A stretch of DNA of 64,000 nucleotides, taken from Gaetbulibacter sp. 4G1 (GTDB lineage Bacteria > Bacteroidota > Bacteroidia > Flavobacteriales > Flavobacteriaceae). Every line of letters begins with the position of its first letter. The first letter of the stretch is position 1. The stretch is from positions 124,001 to 188,000 of the forward strand of contig NZ_MDVN01000003.1 of the NCBI RefSeq assembly GCF_002741945.1. Direction: 5' to 3'. The position numbers were made by a program, and so were the translations under genes. Of the stretch, positions 10,295 through 19,261 are shown piece after piece. The notes under the pieces are model-generated. The model saw nothing but the letters and a program-made list of their open reading frames with translations, was not told where the DNA came from and did not search any database.

Positions 10295-10810
10295 ATGCCA
10301 ATAATAAAACCAGTAAACGGAAAATCACCACAAGTACCAGACGATTGTTATGTAGCCGAAAACGCAACCATTGTTGGCGATGTCTTAATGGGCAGCCAAT
10401 GCAGTGTTTGGTTTAGTGCAGTAATTCGTGGCGATGTACATTACATAAAAATGGGGAACAAAGTAAACGTGCAAGATGGTGCTGTTATACACGCTACCTA
10501 TCAAAAATCACCCACAACCATTGGAAATAATGTGTCTATTGGCCACAATGCCATTGTGCACGGTTGCACCATTCACGATAATGTTTTAGTAGGGATGGGT
10601 AGTATTATTATGGATGATTGTATTGTAGAGAGTAACAGTATTATTGCAGCAGGAGCAGTTGTAACTCAAAATACAAGGGTAGAAGCTGGTAGTATCTACG
10701 CAGGGGTTCCAGCAAAAAAGGTAAAAGATATTAGCCAAGAGCTTATTTCGGGCGAAATAGACCGTATAGCAAATAATTATATAAAATATTCAGGTTGGTT
10801 TAAAGAGTAG
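10295..10810 (+). CDS. Gamma carbonic anhydrase family protein (left-handed beta-helix)
   Basis: 171 residues, the usual length for the YrdA/PaaY-like gamma-class family. Hexapeptide repeats run across the protein (AENATIVGDVLMG, VSIGHNAIVHGCTI, NVLVGMGSIIM) and form a left-handed beta-helix trimer. Candidate zinc ligands are His66 (AVIHAT) and His84/His89, spaced five apart as in the family. Reversible CO2 hydration is possible, but many members have no proven activity. It stands alone, 142 bases after the LytTR regulator. Confidence 0.9.
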   Translation: MPIIKPVNGKSPQVPDDCYVAENATIVGDVLMGSQCSVWFSAVIRGDVHYIKMGNKVNVQDGAVIHATYQKSPTTIGNNVSIGHNAIVHGCTIHDNVLVGMGSIIMDDCIVESNSIIAAGAVVTQNTRVEAGSIYAGVPAKKVKDISQELISGEIDRIANNYIKYSGWFKE

Positions 10811-10926
10811 GGCGTTACCACAACACTTCGACTGCGCTCAGTGCAAATGGTCGCGCTTTCCGTTATATCTTTTTCTCGTGCCTCAAAAAAGGATGCCACT
10901 GCAATCGCTAACGCAAAAAGGGTTCA
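10811..10926. repeat. Structured intergenic repeat-like element
   Basis: The whole gap between the carbonic anhydrase and murI genes looks like a dispersed palindromic repeat. Its ends are inverted (gcgtta at 10812-10817, taacgc at 10909-10914) and the middle can pair atcttttt (10867-10874) with aaaaaggat-like sequence (10886-10893). Its base composition is richer in GC than its neighbours. The segment cttcgactgcgctcagtg (10836-10853) matches a sequence I recall as frequent between genes in Bacteroidota genomes; that recollection is not verified here. No ORF is apparent. Confidence 0.55.
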
Positions 10927-10927
10927 A

Positions 10928-11707
10928 TTAAAAGTCCAAATAATCCACATTATATATTCCGTCCAAAAGGGGCTTCATAACTTCTGGGTTTCCATTTGAG
11001 AAAAAAATGTTTTTTGCAATTGTAGTTTCAGTATTCAATAAATTATTCTGCTTTAAAACAGCTTTAGTTTGTCTAGCTACAGCTTCGCCAGAATCAATAA
11101 TCTTTACGTTATTTGGTAATAAATCAATAAGTAAAGGCATTAAATAAGGATAATGCGTGCATCCTAAAACTAAATAATCAATGTTGGCATCAATCATAGG
11201 TTGTAAATACAATTTAAGTAAGGCCTTCATGTCCTCAGAATGCAATTTTCCACTTTCAATAAGCTGTACAATACCTTCTCCAACGCGTTCAATAACATTA
11301 ATGTTGCTAGTAAATAACCCAGAAGTTTTTGAGAATAAAGAGCTACTTAAAGTCCCTTTAGTTGCTAAAATACCAATAGCGTTTGTTTTAGTTTGTAACG
11401 CAGCAGGTTTTATTGCAGGTTCAATACCAATAAATGGAACATTATAAGTTTCTCGAAGATAATCAATAGCATTGGTAGTAGCAGTGTTACAAGCCACTAC
11501 GATAAGCTTACATTTTTTATTTAATAAAAACTCAGTGTTTTTTGCGCTAAGTTTAATAATAGCTTCTTTTCCCTTTGGGCCAAAAGGAGCATTTTTACTG
11601 TCGGCTAAATATATAGTATTTTCATTAGGTAAAAGGTGGTGGATTTCTTTCCATATAGAAGTTCCACCAACACCAGAATCAAAAACACCAATAGGAAATT
11701 TACTCAT
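10928..11707 (-). CDS. murI: Glutamate racemase
   Basis: Converts L-glutamate to D-glutamate for peptidoglycan. 259 residues, normal length. The N-terminus PIGVFDSGVGGTSIWKEI, the first catalytic cysteine in VVACNTAT (Cys73) and the second in LGCTHYPYL (Cys183) are all present, as are YLADSKNAPFG and GILATKGT. It lies downstream of the OmpH genes on the same strand, but a terminator-like hairpin separates them, so it may have its own promoter. Confidence 0.96.
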   Translation of the reverse strand: MSKFPIGVFDSGVGGTSIWKEIHHLLPNENTIYLADSKNAPFGPKGKEAIIKLSAKNTEFLLNKKCKLIVVACNTATTNAIDYLRETYNVPFIGIEPAIKPAALQTKTNAIGILATKGTLSSSLFSKTSGLFTSNINVIERVGEGIVQLIESGKLHSEDMKALLKLYLQPMIDANIDYLVLGCTHYPYLMPLLIDLLPNNVKIIDSGEAVARQTKAVLKQNNLLNTETTIAKNIFFSNGNPEVMKPLLDGIYNVDYLDF

Positions 11708-11732
11708 ACGCGTATAAATTTACTCAATAAAA

Positions 11733-11765
11733 ACAAAAAGCCACCTTGATTAAGGTAGCTTTTAT
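11733..11765 (-). terminator. Rho-independent terminator downstream of ompH
   Basis: Stem 11739-11747 pairs with 11752-11760 (9 bp, one G-U on the minus strand) with a four-base loop. On the minus strand it is followed by a T-rich tract. It lies just after the OmpH stop codon and before murI. Confidence 0.7.
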
Positions 11766-11785
11766 ATTATTTTTATTGAGTGTTT

Positions 11786-12292
11786 TTATATCCCTAGTTC
11801 TTTTTTTACATCATCAAGTAAATTTTTACCATCAGACATAATTACTACACCTTGTGCCGAATCTAAAACATATTCGAAACCTTGAGCTCTTGATACTTTT
11901 AATATTGCTGCTTTGGCTTTTTCTGTTATAGGCTTTAAAAGTTCAAGCTCCTTAGTTTGCATATCTTGTTGAGCTTGCCCTTGAAATTGACGAATATTTT
12001 GCTCCATAGTTTGTACTTCTTGAGCCCTTTTAGTATTCTCTTCTTGAGTTTTCGTAGAAGCTTCAGCATCGTATTGCTTTACTTTAGTTTGAAACTCAGT
12101 AGCCATAGTTTGGATATCAGTTTCGTAAGTTTTTCTCAATGTTTCCATCTGCGTTTGTGCCGCTTTCATTTCTGGCATAGCAGTTATTAATTCTTGAGTA
12201 TTTATATGGGCAACTTTACTTTGTGCTTGTGTAAAACTAAGAGTTCCTATACATAATGCCGTTGCTAATAAAATAGTTTTAAATTGTTTCAT
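11786..12292 (-). CDS. OmpH/Skp family periplasmic chaperone (short)
   Basis: 168 residues, typical of Skp/OmpH. Signal peptide ends SFTQAQ; the mature protein begins KVAHINTQELITAMPEM, a family signature. A long Gln/Lys-rich coiled coil follows (the tentacles), and the end VLDSAQGVVIMSDGKNLLDDVKKEL completes the trimer body. It escorts unfolded outer-membrane proteins to the Bam machinery. It is the second of two tandem OmpH genes downstream of bamA, a typical arrangement. Confidence 0.93.
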   Translation of the reverse strand: MKQFKTILLATALCIGTLSFTQAQSKVAHINTQELITAMPEMKAAQTQMETLRKTYETDIQTMATEFQTKVKQYDAEASTKTQEENTKRAQEVQTMEQNIRQFQGQAQQDMQTKELELLKPITEKAKAAILKVSRAQGFEYVLDSAQGVVIMSDGKNLLDDVKKELGI

Positions 12293-12327
12293 TTTTAAAT
12301 AGTATTAATGTGTTATAAATTGTTTTG

Positions 12328-13302
12328 TTAATTGTTATTTATACTGTCTTTTATTTTTTGACGCTCTTCTAATATTTTTTTCTTTTTGTCGTCTAGAGCC
12401 TTTTTTCTCGCTTCTCTTTCTTTTAATTTTTTTTGTCTGTTTTCTTCAACAAGTTGTGCTCTCGTTTTAGTCTCTCCAGTTGTTTTTTCATCAACAGATT
12501 TTCCTGCTTCGGTTGTTTTATTTTTAGCATCCAATTTAGCCTGTTTAGCTTTTGCACGATCGTCCAATATTTTTTGACGTCTTTCAGCAGCAGCTTTTAC
12601 TTTTGCGTCACGAGCCGCTAATTTTTTTTGTCTTGCTATTTCAATAGCACTTTCTCGAGCTGCTTTCTTCTCTTCTAATGCTTTTTGACGTTCTTCCAAT
12701 TCTAAATTAACCTCTGGTACAACTTCTTCTTTTTCTGCAGCTTTTCGTTCAGCTTTTGTTTGAACTTGCTTACGTTTTGATGCTCTTTTAATACTTCTTA
12801 AAATCTGTTCGCTTAAATCAAATTGTTTAGCCGAATATAGCATAACAACATCTGCAGATTTATCAAATATAAAATCGTATTTTCTACTTCCAGCTAAATC
12901 TTGTACGGCAGCAAAAATTTGATCTTGTATAGGTTGCATTAATTGCTTTTTCTGAATCATTAAATCACCATTAGGGCCGAAACGTTTTTGTTGGTAATCT
13001 AATATTTCTTGTTCTTCAAAAGTTATATCTTCTTCGCGTTCATCAACAAGTTCTTTTGTTAAAAGTGCTTTTTCATTACTTAAATCTTTACGTTTTTGTT
13101 CAACAGCACTTAGTTTGGTTTGAATTTCATTGTTCCATTTTTGAGCCTTTTCATCTAATTGAGATATAGCTTCTTGATATTCTGGAACATTTTCTAAAAT
13201 ATACTCTGTATCGATATATCCAATTCGTACCCCACGCTGTGCATGTAACGATATACTTAATGTAAACACTAGTATCAGTAAAAAAAGAACTTTGTTTTGC
13301 AT
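12328..13302 (-). CDS. OmpH/Skp family protein with extended charged C-terminus
   Basis: 324 residues: a signal peptide (ends SLHAQ), an OmpH/Skp core (~25-180, VRIGYIDTEYILENVPEY... KYDFIFDKSADVVMLYSA), then about 140 residues of almost uninterrupted Lys/Glu/Ala/Arg helix (AARESAIEIARQKKLAARDA). The tail roughly doubles the usual Skp length. It is presumably periplasmic and assists outer-membrane protein assembly with its shorter neighbour. Only 35 bases separate the two ompH genes, so co-transcription is likely. The role of the tail is unknown. Confidence 0.9.
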   Translation of the reverse strand: MQNKVLFLLILVFTLSISLHAQRGVRIGYIDTEYILENVPEYQEAISQLDEKAQKWNNEIQTKLSAVEQKRKDLSNEKALLTKELVDEREEDITFEEQEILDYQQKRFGPNGDLMIQKKQLMQPIQDQIFAAVQDLAGSRKYDFIFDKSADVVMLYSAKQFDLSEQILRSIKRASKRKQVQTKAERKAAEKEEVVPEVNLELEERQKALEEKKAARESAIEIARQKKLAARDAKVKAAAERRQKILDDRAKAKQAKLDAKNKTTEAGKSVDEKTTGETKTRAQLVEENRQKKLKEREARKKALDDKKKKILEERQKIKDSINNN

Positions 13303-13499
13303 CTGTTTAATATTTTTATAATTTATAGCTATAAATTCTAAAATAGACAGATGATAATTTTTTTAAATTCTGTCATTCTTTGAATTGTATTTTCAAAATT
13401 AACGAATTTTAATCTGAAAAATTTCAATTCTTATTCAAATCATCAAATTGTTATTAGAAAATATCGTGCCAAAATAAATTTTGTTATAATATTGATTGA

Positions 13500-16076
13500 T
13501 TAAAACTGTTGCCCAATAATGAAATGTGTCTCCCAGCCATTTTTAGCAGTTTGCCCTGGCAATGCATCAAACCCGTGACCGAAATCGATACCTAATAAAC
13601 CAAATGCAGGCATGAAAATACGAATACCTAAACCAGCTGATCGTTTAATATCAAAAGGGTTGTAATCTCTAAAACTATTATAAGAAGCTCCACCTTCTAA
13701 AAAGCCTAATGCATATATTTTAGCAGAAGCTTTTAATGTAATTGGGTAACGAAGTTCTAACGAAAACTTATTGTAAATTGTACCTCCATCTTGATCAGAT
13801 AAAGACTGGTTTGGATAGCCACGAAGCGCAATAGCCTCTCTACCGTCCAAACTATAATTGCCTAAACCATCACCACCAACAAAGAAACGCTCAAAAGGAA
13901 TAACACCTCTGTCATTGTTATAAGCACCTAAGAATCCAAATTCTACACTTGGTTTTAATACTAAATCTTTTACAATTTCCGTATACCAATCTCCTTTAAA
14001 GTTTATTTTGTAAAACTCTAACCACTTGTAGCGTTCTTGATCTATTTCTCCAACTCTATCTGATGCTTCTGTTCTTTCATCAATAGTTTTTGTACCATCA
14101 CCAATTATAATTTCTAAATCATCTCGCTCATCTTTAAGTGCTTTGTAATCTACTTTATTAAATAATGAATAAGGAACAGAAAATTTAGCGGTAGCAGAAA
14201 AGTTTGAGCCGCCAGTTGGATAAATAGGGTCTATTCTGGTGTTATTTCTACTTAAACCAATAGTATATGATAAGTTGTTTGAACTACCGTCTCCAAACGT
14301 AAATAAACCTGTATTATAGTTTTGTAAATCGTAGTGCTGAAAACTTACAGCTTGAGATAATGTAAAATAATCATCAGGAACCGTTAATCGTTTTGCTAAA
14401 CCTACTGAAAGACCTGTAATATTAAAACGTCTAGACTTATCAGCATTTCTAGTTATAGGATTGTATAAAAATTGTTTTGTATGCGATAATGATGTAGAAA
14501 ATTGTACAGGTTTTTTACCTCCTAACCAAGGTTCAGAAAATGAAAAACTATAAGTTTGATAAAAACGACTCGCTTGTAAACGTAAAGCCAATTTTTGCCC
14601 ATCACCCATTGGAATTGGTTTGTATGCTTCTTTTTTAAAGATATCTTTAATAGAAAAATTATTAAAAGAAAGACCAAGAGTTCCAATAAATCCGCCACCG
14701 CCGTAACCTCCTTGTAATTCTATTTGACTAGAACCAGTTTCTTTAACAGAGTACTCCATGTCTATAGTACCTTCATTAGGGTTAGGGTTGTTAAAGTTTG
14801 GCGAAATTTCTTGAGCATCAAAAAAGCCTAATTGACCTAGTTCTCTTACCGAACGAACAACATTTTCTTTACTGTATAACTGCCCAGGGCGAGTACGTAA
14901 CATTCTGTAAATAACATGATCGTTAGTTTTGTCGTTTCCTACTACTGAAACTTTATTGAAATAGGCTGGCTTTCCTTCAGATATTCTAATTTCCATGTCT
15001 ATAACATTGCCGTCTGCATTAACTTCAACTGGATTAATAGAAGAGAATAAATATCCACTATTTTGATATAGGTTTGTTATGTCAGCAGCATCAGGTTTTG
15101 AATTATCAGCAATACGTTCTTGTAATAAAACACCATTATATGTGTCGCCTTTTTTAATTCGTAAATATCTGTTTAATTGCTCGTTAGAATATACAGTGTT
15201 GCCAATAAAAGTAATATCTCCAAAAGTGTACAGTTCGCCTTCATTAACATTTATATGAAGCGATACGGTTTTGTTATCGTCATTAACAACTAGACTGTCA
15301 GATAAAATACGCGCATCTCTATAGCCGTTCTCTTTATATTTATCTATAACATGGTTTAAATCTGCTTGATAGGCAGAGTCAATGAATTTTGAACGCTTTA
15401 ATATGCGTAATCGGTTTATCTTTTTTGTGTTTTTCATGGCCTTTCTAAGCTTTTTATCGCTTAAAACATTATTGCCACTAAATACAATATCTTTAACTTT
15501 AACTTTTTCGCCTTTGTCAATATTTAATACCATATTAACTCTAGCTGTTTCTAAAGAATCTTTTACATCGATGGTGTTTATTAATATTTTGGAATTATAA
15601 AAACCATTTTTTTTATATTTTTTAGTAAGAAAATTTTTGGTAGTAGTTATAAGGTTTTCGGTTACTTTAGTGCCTTTATTTAAACCAGTTTCTTTGATAA
15701 TGGCTTCTTTTTTGCCCTTTTTAACACCATTAATTTTTAACTCATTAAGTTGTGGTAAATCAGATAGTCTAATTTCTAAATAGGCAATATCACCTTCTAT
15801 TTTAGAAATATATACTTCAATGTCGCTAAACAATTTATATCCCCAAAGTTTTTTAATTGCTTTACTAATATCTTCCCCAGGAATAGTTATTTCTTTGCCT
15901 TTTCTTAGGCCAGAAGTTGTTATAATTGTAGCTTCACTAAATGTAGTGTTACCAGAAACAGAAATACCGCCTAAAGTGTATTTTTTACCATCGCTATATG
16001 GTAAATCTTGCGCTTGTGCATTAAAACTAAAAGCAATTATTAATGCTACTAAGCAATGTTTTATATAAGTTGTCAA
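13500..16076 (-). CDS. bamA: Outer membrane protein assembly factor BamA
   Basis: Essential Omp85 insertase: N-terminal POTRA domains, then a 16-strand barrel. The reading frame is open further upstream to 16217 and overlaps uppS. The TTG at 16076 lies 10 bases after the uppS stop and gives a compact signal peptide (MTTYIKHCLVAL... ending NAQAQ), so I prefer it; a GTG at 16103 is an alternative. The resulting protein is about 858 residues. POTRA hallmarks recur (GISVSGNTTFSE, ITFIGNTVYSN, VSVVGNDKTND). The barrel keeps the lid-lock arginine motif as ALRGYPNQ and ends in an aromatic F, as outer-membrane barrels do. It is flanked by its chaperones and uppS. Confidence 0.95.
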   Translation of the reverse strand: MTTYIKHCLVALIIAFSFNAQAQDLPYSDGKKYTLGGISVSGNTTFSEATIITTSGLRKGKEITIPGEDISKAIKKLWGYKLFSDIEVYISKIEGDIAYLEIRLSDLPQLNELKINGVKKGKKEAIIKETGLNKGTKVTENLITTTKNFLTKKYKKNGFYNSKILINTIDVKDSLETARVNMVLNIDKGEKVKVKDIVFSGNNVLSDKKLRKAMKNTKKINRLRILKRSKFIDSAYQADLNHVIDKYKENGYRDARILSDSLVVNDDNKTVSLHINVNEGELYTFGDITFIGNTVYSNEQLNRYLRIKKGDTYNGVLLQERIADNSKPDAADITNLYQNSGYLFSSINPVEVNADGNVIDMEIRISEGKPAYFNKVSVVGNDKTNDHVIYRMLRTRPGQLYSKENVVRSVRELGQLGFFDAQEISPNFNNPNPNEGTIDMEYSVKETGSSQIELQGGYGGGGFIGTLGLSFNNFSIKDIFKKEAYKPIPMGDGQKLALRLQASRFYQTYSFSFSEPWLGGKKPVQFSTSLSHTKQFLYNPITRNADKSRRFNITGLSVGLAKRLTVPDDYFTLSQAVSFQHYDLQNYNTGLFTFGDGSSNNLSYTIGLSRNNTRIDPIYPTGGSNFSATAKFSVPYSLFNKVDYKALKDERDDLEIIIGDGTKTIDERTEASDRVGEIDQERYKWLEFYKINFKGDWYTEIVKDLVLKPSVEFGFLGAYNNDRGVIPFERFFVGGDGLGNYSLDGREAIALRGYPNQSLSDQDGGTIYNKFSLELRYPITLKASAKIYALGFLEGGASYNSFRDYNPFDIKRSAGLGIRIFMPAFGLLGIDFGHGFDALPGQTAKNGWETHFIIGQQF

Positions 16077-16086
16077 AGATAAAATA

Positions 16087-16827
16087 TTAGCTAAGTTGTT
16101 CACTTGTTTTCCCAAATCGTCGTTCTCTTTTTTGATATTCAATAATAGCTTCATACAAATGTTGCTTTGTAAAATCAGGCCAAAGTGTACTGGTAAAGTA
16201 CAATTCTGCATATGCAATTTGCCAAAGCAAAAAATTACTTATACGTTGTTCGCCACTGGTTCTAATAAGCAAATCTACATCTGGTAAATTTTGCGTGTAA
16301 AGATGCTCATTTATAATCGATTCATCAATTTTTTCGGGCGAAATTATATTATTTTTAACTTTAATACTAATCTCTTTAACAGTATTTAGGATTTCTTCCC
16401 TAGAACCGTAACTTAAAGCTAGTGTTAAAGTCATCCTTTGGTTGTTTTTTGTGCTTTCTATAACCTCTTGAAGTTCTTTATATACTTTTTTTGGCAGTGT
16501 ATTTAAGTTACCAATGGCTGAAAGCTTAATATTGTTTTCTTGAAGTGTTTTTATTTCTTTTTTTAATGAAGACACTAAAAGTTTCATTAAGGTTTGAACC
16601 TCAAGTTTAGGCCTGTTCCAATTTTCGGTGGAAAATGCGTAAAGAGTTAAATTCTCAATCCCAAGCTCAGCAGAAGTTTCAACGGCTTCTCTTACTGCTT
16701 TTGTGCCATTTTCGTGGCCAAAAGCACGCAACATACCTTTTTGCTTAGCCCATCTTCCATTGCCATCCATAATTATGGCAATGTGTTTTGGTAACGCATT
16801 AGTTTGTATGTTTTCTTTTAAATTCAT
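16087..16827 (-). CDS. uppS: Isoprenyl transferase (undecaprenyl diphosphate synthase)
   Basis: 246 residues, family length. cis-Prenyltransferase motifs are complete: HIAIIMDGNGRWA with catalytic Asp21, RAFGHENG, YAFSTENWNRP, LALSYGSREEI, and LLIRTSGEQRISNFLLWQIAYAELYF. It makes undecaprenyl diphosphate, the carrier lipid for peptidoglycan and polysaccharides. The stop lies just ahead of bamA, and the start abuts the stop of the upstream DUF6089 gene, so these genes are transcriptionally coupled. Confidence 0.97.
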   Translation of the reverse strand: MNLKENIQTNALPKHIAIIMDGNGRWAKQKGMLRAFGHENGTKAVREAVETSAELGIENLTLYAFSTENWNRPKLEVQTLMKLLVSSLKKEIKTLQENNIKLSAIGNLNTLPKKVYKELQEVIESTKNNQRMTLTLALSYGSREEILNTVKEISIKVKNNIISPEKIDESIINEHLYTQNLPDVDLLIRTSGEQRISNFLLWQIAYAELYFTSTLWPDFTKQHLYEAIIEYQKRERRFGKTSEQLS

Positions 16828-17517
16828 TTAATCTGTAGGACAATAACAAGGGTTTAAACCAAAAGTGTATGTCAAAGTAATACCTGAAAAGACATACCAA
16901 TCATTGTTGTTTATATTACCAAATCGATATTGCAAGTTTGTCTTGCTATCTGGAACACTACCATCAATTTCATCTGAAAAAGTATAACGTGCTCCAACCT
17001 CAATACCTAAAATAAAATCTCCTAAAAGATTAGCTTTTACACCTAATGCCATAGGAATACCATAGGCCCAACTAGAATTATTCTCAGAAGTTTGTACACC
17101 ATTTAAAAAGTAATGATTGTCGTGCTTGGCAACACTTATGCCCGAATATATATAAGGTGTCGCAATTTTTTCGCCAGTATGTAAATTGAAATCGAAAAAA
17201 GTAAACTCTATACCAGCTGATATTTCTAATAAGTTGGAATCAAAATTATATCCTCTCTGTACTCGTCTTGGATCATCCGAATCTATATCATTCGCTTTTA
17301 AATCAGAGTATATAATGGATGTTCTCCATGAATGCCTTGGGCTTGCATTCCATTTGTATATTAAACCTAAAGCAGGACTATCAGGAGAAATGTAGTTGGT
17401 AGCACCAACATCTCCAATAAAATTACTACCACCTGCAAAAACACCAATTTCGTTAATTTGCGAATGGTTTAATTGAAAGCTTAAAATGCTTAATATCAGT
17501 ACGGTTAAATGCTTCAT
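16828..17517 (-). CDS. DUF6089 family outer membrane beta-barrel protein
   Basis: 229 residues with a signal peptide (ends NHSQ). The mature protein begins INEIGVFAGGSNFIGDVGATNYISP and has alternating amphipathic strands typical of small outer-membrane barrels (PYIYSGISVAKHD, FSGITLTYTFGLNPC). In Flavobacteriia this family regularly precedes uppS and bamA, as here, with no gap to uppS. Function is not established; an envelope role is inferred from context. Confidence 0.85.
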   Translation of the reverse strand: MKHLTVLILSILSFQLNHSQINEIGVFAGGSNFIGDVGATNYISPDSPALGLIYKWNASPRHSWRTSIIYSDLKANDIDSDDPRRVQRGYNFDSNLLEISAGIEFTFFDFNLHTGEKIATPYIYSGISVAKHDNHYFLNGVQTSENNSSWAYGIPMALGVKANLLGDFILGIEVGARYTFSDEIDGSVPDSKTNLQYRFGNINNNDWYVFSGITLTYTFGLNPCYCPTD

Positions 17518-17626
17518 AAATATTCAAAGTTTGCAAATATAATAAATAAGATTAGCTCAATACTAATTAAACTTTAATTTGAGCTAAATTGTATGATGTT
17601 AAACAGTTTTTCTATTGAAATATTGC

Positions 17627-18511
17627 CTAATTACGCTTGTCTTCTCCCCAAAGTAGTTTTTTGCGAAGAGTGGTTAGAAAGCTTTCATTTAAAAGGTCAA
17701 TCATTTTAATTTTGAATGGTGCCTTTTTAATTTTGATTAAAGTACCATTATCTAAAGTTGCAATTCTTGAATCGAGTGATACTAAATGTTGTTCTTCTCT
17801 ACCATCTACTTTTAATTGTATTTCGGTAGTATCGGGAATTACCAAAGGGCGTGCACTTAAATTATGTGGCGCTATTGGAGTTAACACAAAGCTATTAGTG
17901 CCCGGAGTTATAACTGGACCTCCACAACTTAAAGAATAACCTGTGGAACCTGTAGGTGTAGAAACAATTAAACCATCACTCCAATACGATGTTAAATACT
18001 CATTATCTAAATGAGTTTCAACAGTAATCATAGAGGTTGTATTTTTTCTACTTACTGCCACTTCGTTTAAAGCAAAATTAAGAGAAGTAATAGTTTCATT
18101 TTTTGGAGTAGTTTCAACTGAAAGTAAACTACGTTCAGATATTCTGTATTTACCATCAATAATATCTTGTATAGCGTTTTCTATACCATCAACTTGAATA
18201 GTAGCTAAAAAACCCAACCTTCCTGTGTTAATTCCTATTATTGGAATGCCTAAATCTTGCACAAATGTAATGGCTCTTAAAATAGTGCCGTCTCCACCAA
18301 CACTAACAAGTAAATCAAAAGAGGGGTCTAAAACTTCAAATGTTTTAAATGAAGCGTAATCTTTTTTATTTTGCTCTTCTTTTTTTATTAGGTTGTAAAA
18401 TTCTGTTTCGATATAAGCATCAAAATTGTTTTTTAATAAATAATTAAAGAGTGTCTCAACCGAAATTGTTGTACGTTCATTGTAAAATCGTCCAAAAACT
18501 GCAACCTTCAT
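17627..18511 (-). CDS. nadK: NAD kinase
   Basis: Phosphorylates NAD to NADP. 294 residues. Contains the GGDGT motif (72-76, catalytic Asp74) in LLVSVGGDGTILRA, plus GINTGRLGFLA, the NE-containing FALNEVAVSRK, and the glycine-rich TPTGSTGYSLSCGGP motif. It lies 3 bases downstream of the CBS-domain gene and is probably co-transcribed with it. Confidence 0.96.
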   Translation of the reverse strand: MKVAVFGRFYNERTTISVETLFNYLLKNNFDAYIETEFYNLIKKEEQNKKDYASFKTFEVLDPSFDLLVSVGGDGTILRAITFVQDLGIPIIGINTGRLGFLATIQVDGIENAIQDIIDGKYRISERSLLSVETTPKNETITSLNFALNEVAVSRKNTTSMITVETHLDNEYLTSYWSDGLIVSTPTGSTGYSLSCGGPVITPGTNSFVLTPIAPHNLSARPLVIPDTTEIQLKVDGREEQHLVSLDSRIATLDNGTLIKIKKAPFKIKMIDLLNESFLTTLRKKLLWGEDKRN

Positions 18512-18514
18512 AGT

Positions 18515-19174
18515 TTACATATTTAAATATTTTCTCAAATAATCTGATCGTTCTTTAAGGCTTTCATTGTAGCTGTCTTCTTCGTGCCCAGAAACAATAT
18601 TATAACTGTATCTCCTGAAGGTCTGTATAATTTCATTAAGGCTAGAGTTGCCAATTTTTAAGGTAATTTGAACTACATCATTCTTCATTTTTGAAACAAA
18701 AGCACCTAGAAGTTTGCCGTTGTTCGATTCAACAATCTGGCTTATTTCGCTAAACGAATAATCTAAAATCCCTTTTTCAATAACTAAAATGCCACCGGCT
18801 TCAAAAAAGAAAGGTGTTTCGTTAAAAAGACCAATAACATCATTTAATTCATAATAACCCAAATACACATTTCTTGCATCTAAAACGGGCATAATATTAG
18901 AAGAGTTTTTTGCAAAAGCTTCTAACACGTCAAGCCATATTGTGGTGTCTCTAACATAAAAATCTTCGATAGAGTATAGATATTCACTTATAAGCTTATC
19001 ACCATCAAAACAATGTGCATCGGTTTCAGAAAAGCTTCCTAAATAGCTGTTGTTTTTGTCTTTAACGGGGATGTGAGAATAGGTCAATTGGTTAAACAAC
19101 AATTGCAAATCACTTATTTTGCTATCACCATCTAAGGGCTTTATGTCATTAATAATGTATTCTGAAAGTCTCAT
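18515..19174 (-). CDS. CBS domain-containing protein
   Basis: 219 residues. Two weak CBS repeats occupy roughly 1-120 (LFNQLTYSHIPVKDKNNSYLG and IMPVLDARNVYLGYY); the C-terminal part looks ACT/regulatory-like (VVQITLKIGNSSLNEIIQTF). Such modules bind adenine nucleotides and act as sensors. The gene is directly upstream of nadK, so an adenylate or NAD(P)-linked regulatory role is possible but unproven. It is transcribed divergently from pdxJ. Confidence 0.8.
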   Translation of the reverse strand: MRLSEYIINDIKPLDGDSKISDLQLLFNQLTYSHIPVKDKNNSYLGSFSETDAHCFDGDKLISEYLYSIEDFYVRDTTIWLDVLEAFAKNSSNIMPVLDARNVYLGYYELNDVIGLFNETPFFFEAGGILVIEKGILDYSFSEISQIVESNNGKLLGAFVSKMKNDVVQITLKIGNSSLNEIIQTFRRYSYNIVSGHEEDSYNESLKERSDYLRKYLNM

Positions 19175-19261
19175 TATTTTACTTTATAAGTGTGCAAATT
19201 AATCAAAAAAATAGTATATAAGCTTGTTCTACTTTGTATTTTTGTCTTTTAAAATAGACAG

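Noticed and set aside
16077-16217. N-terminal extension of the BamA frame up to an ATG at 16217
   Set aside because: It lies inside uppS, has no BamA-like sequence, and places the signal peptide 47 residues from the start.
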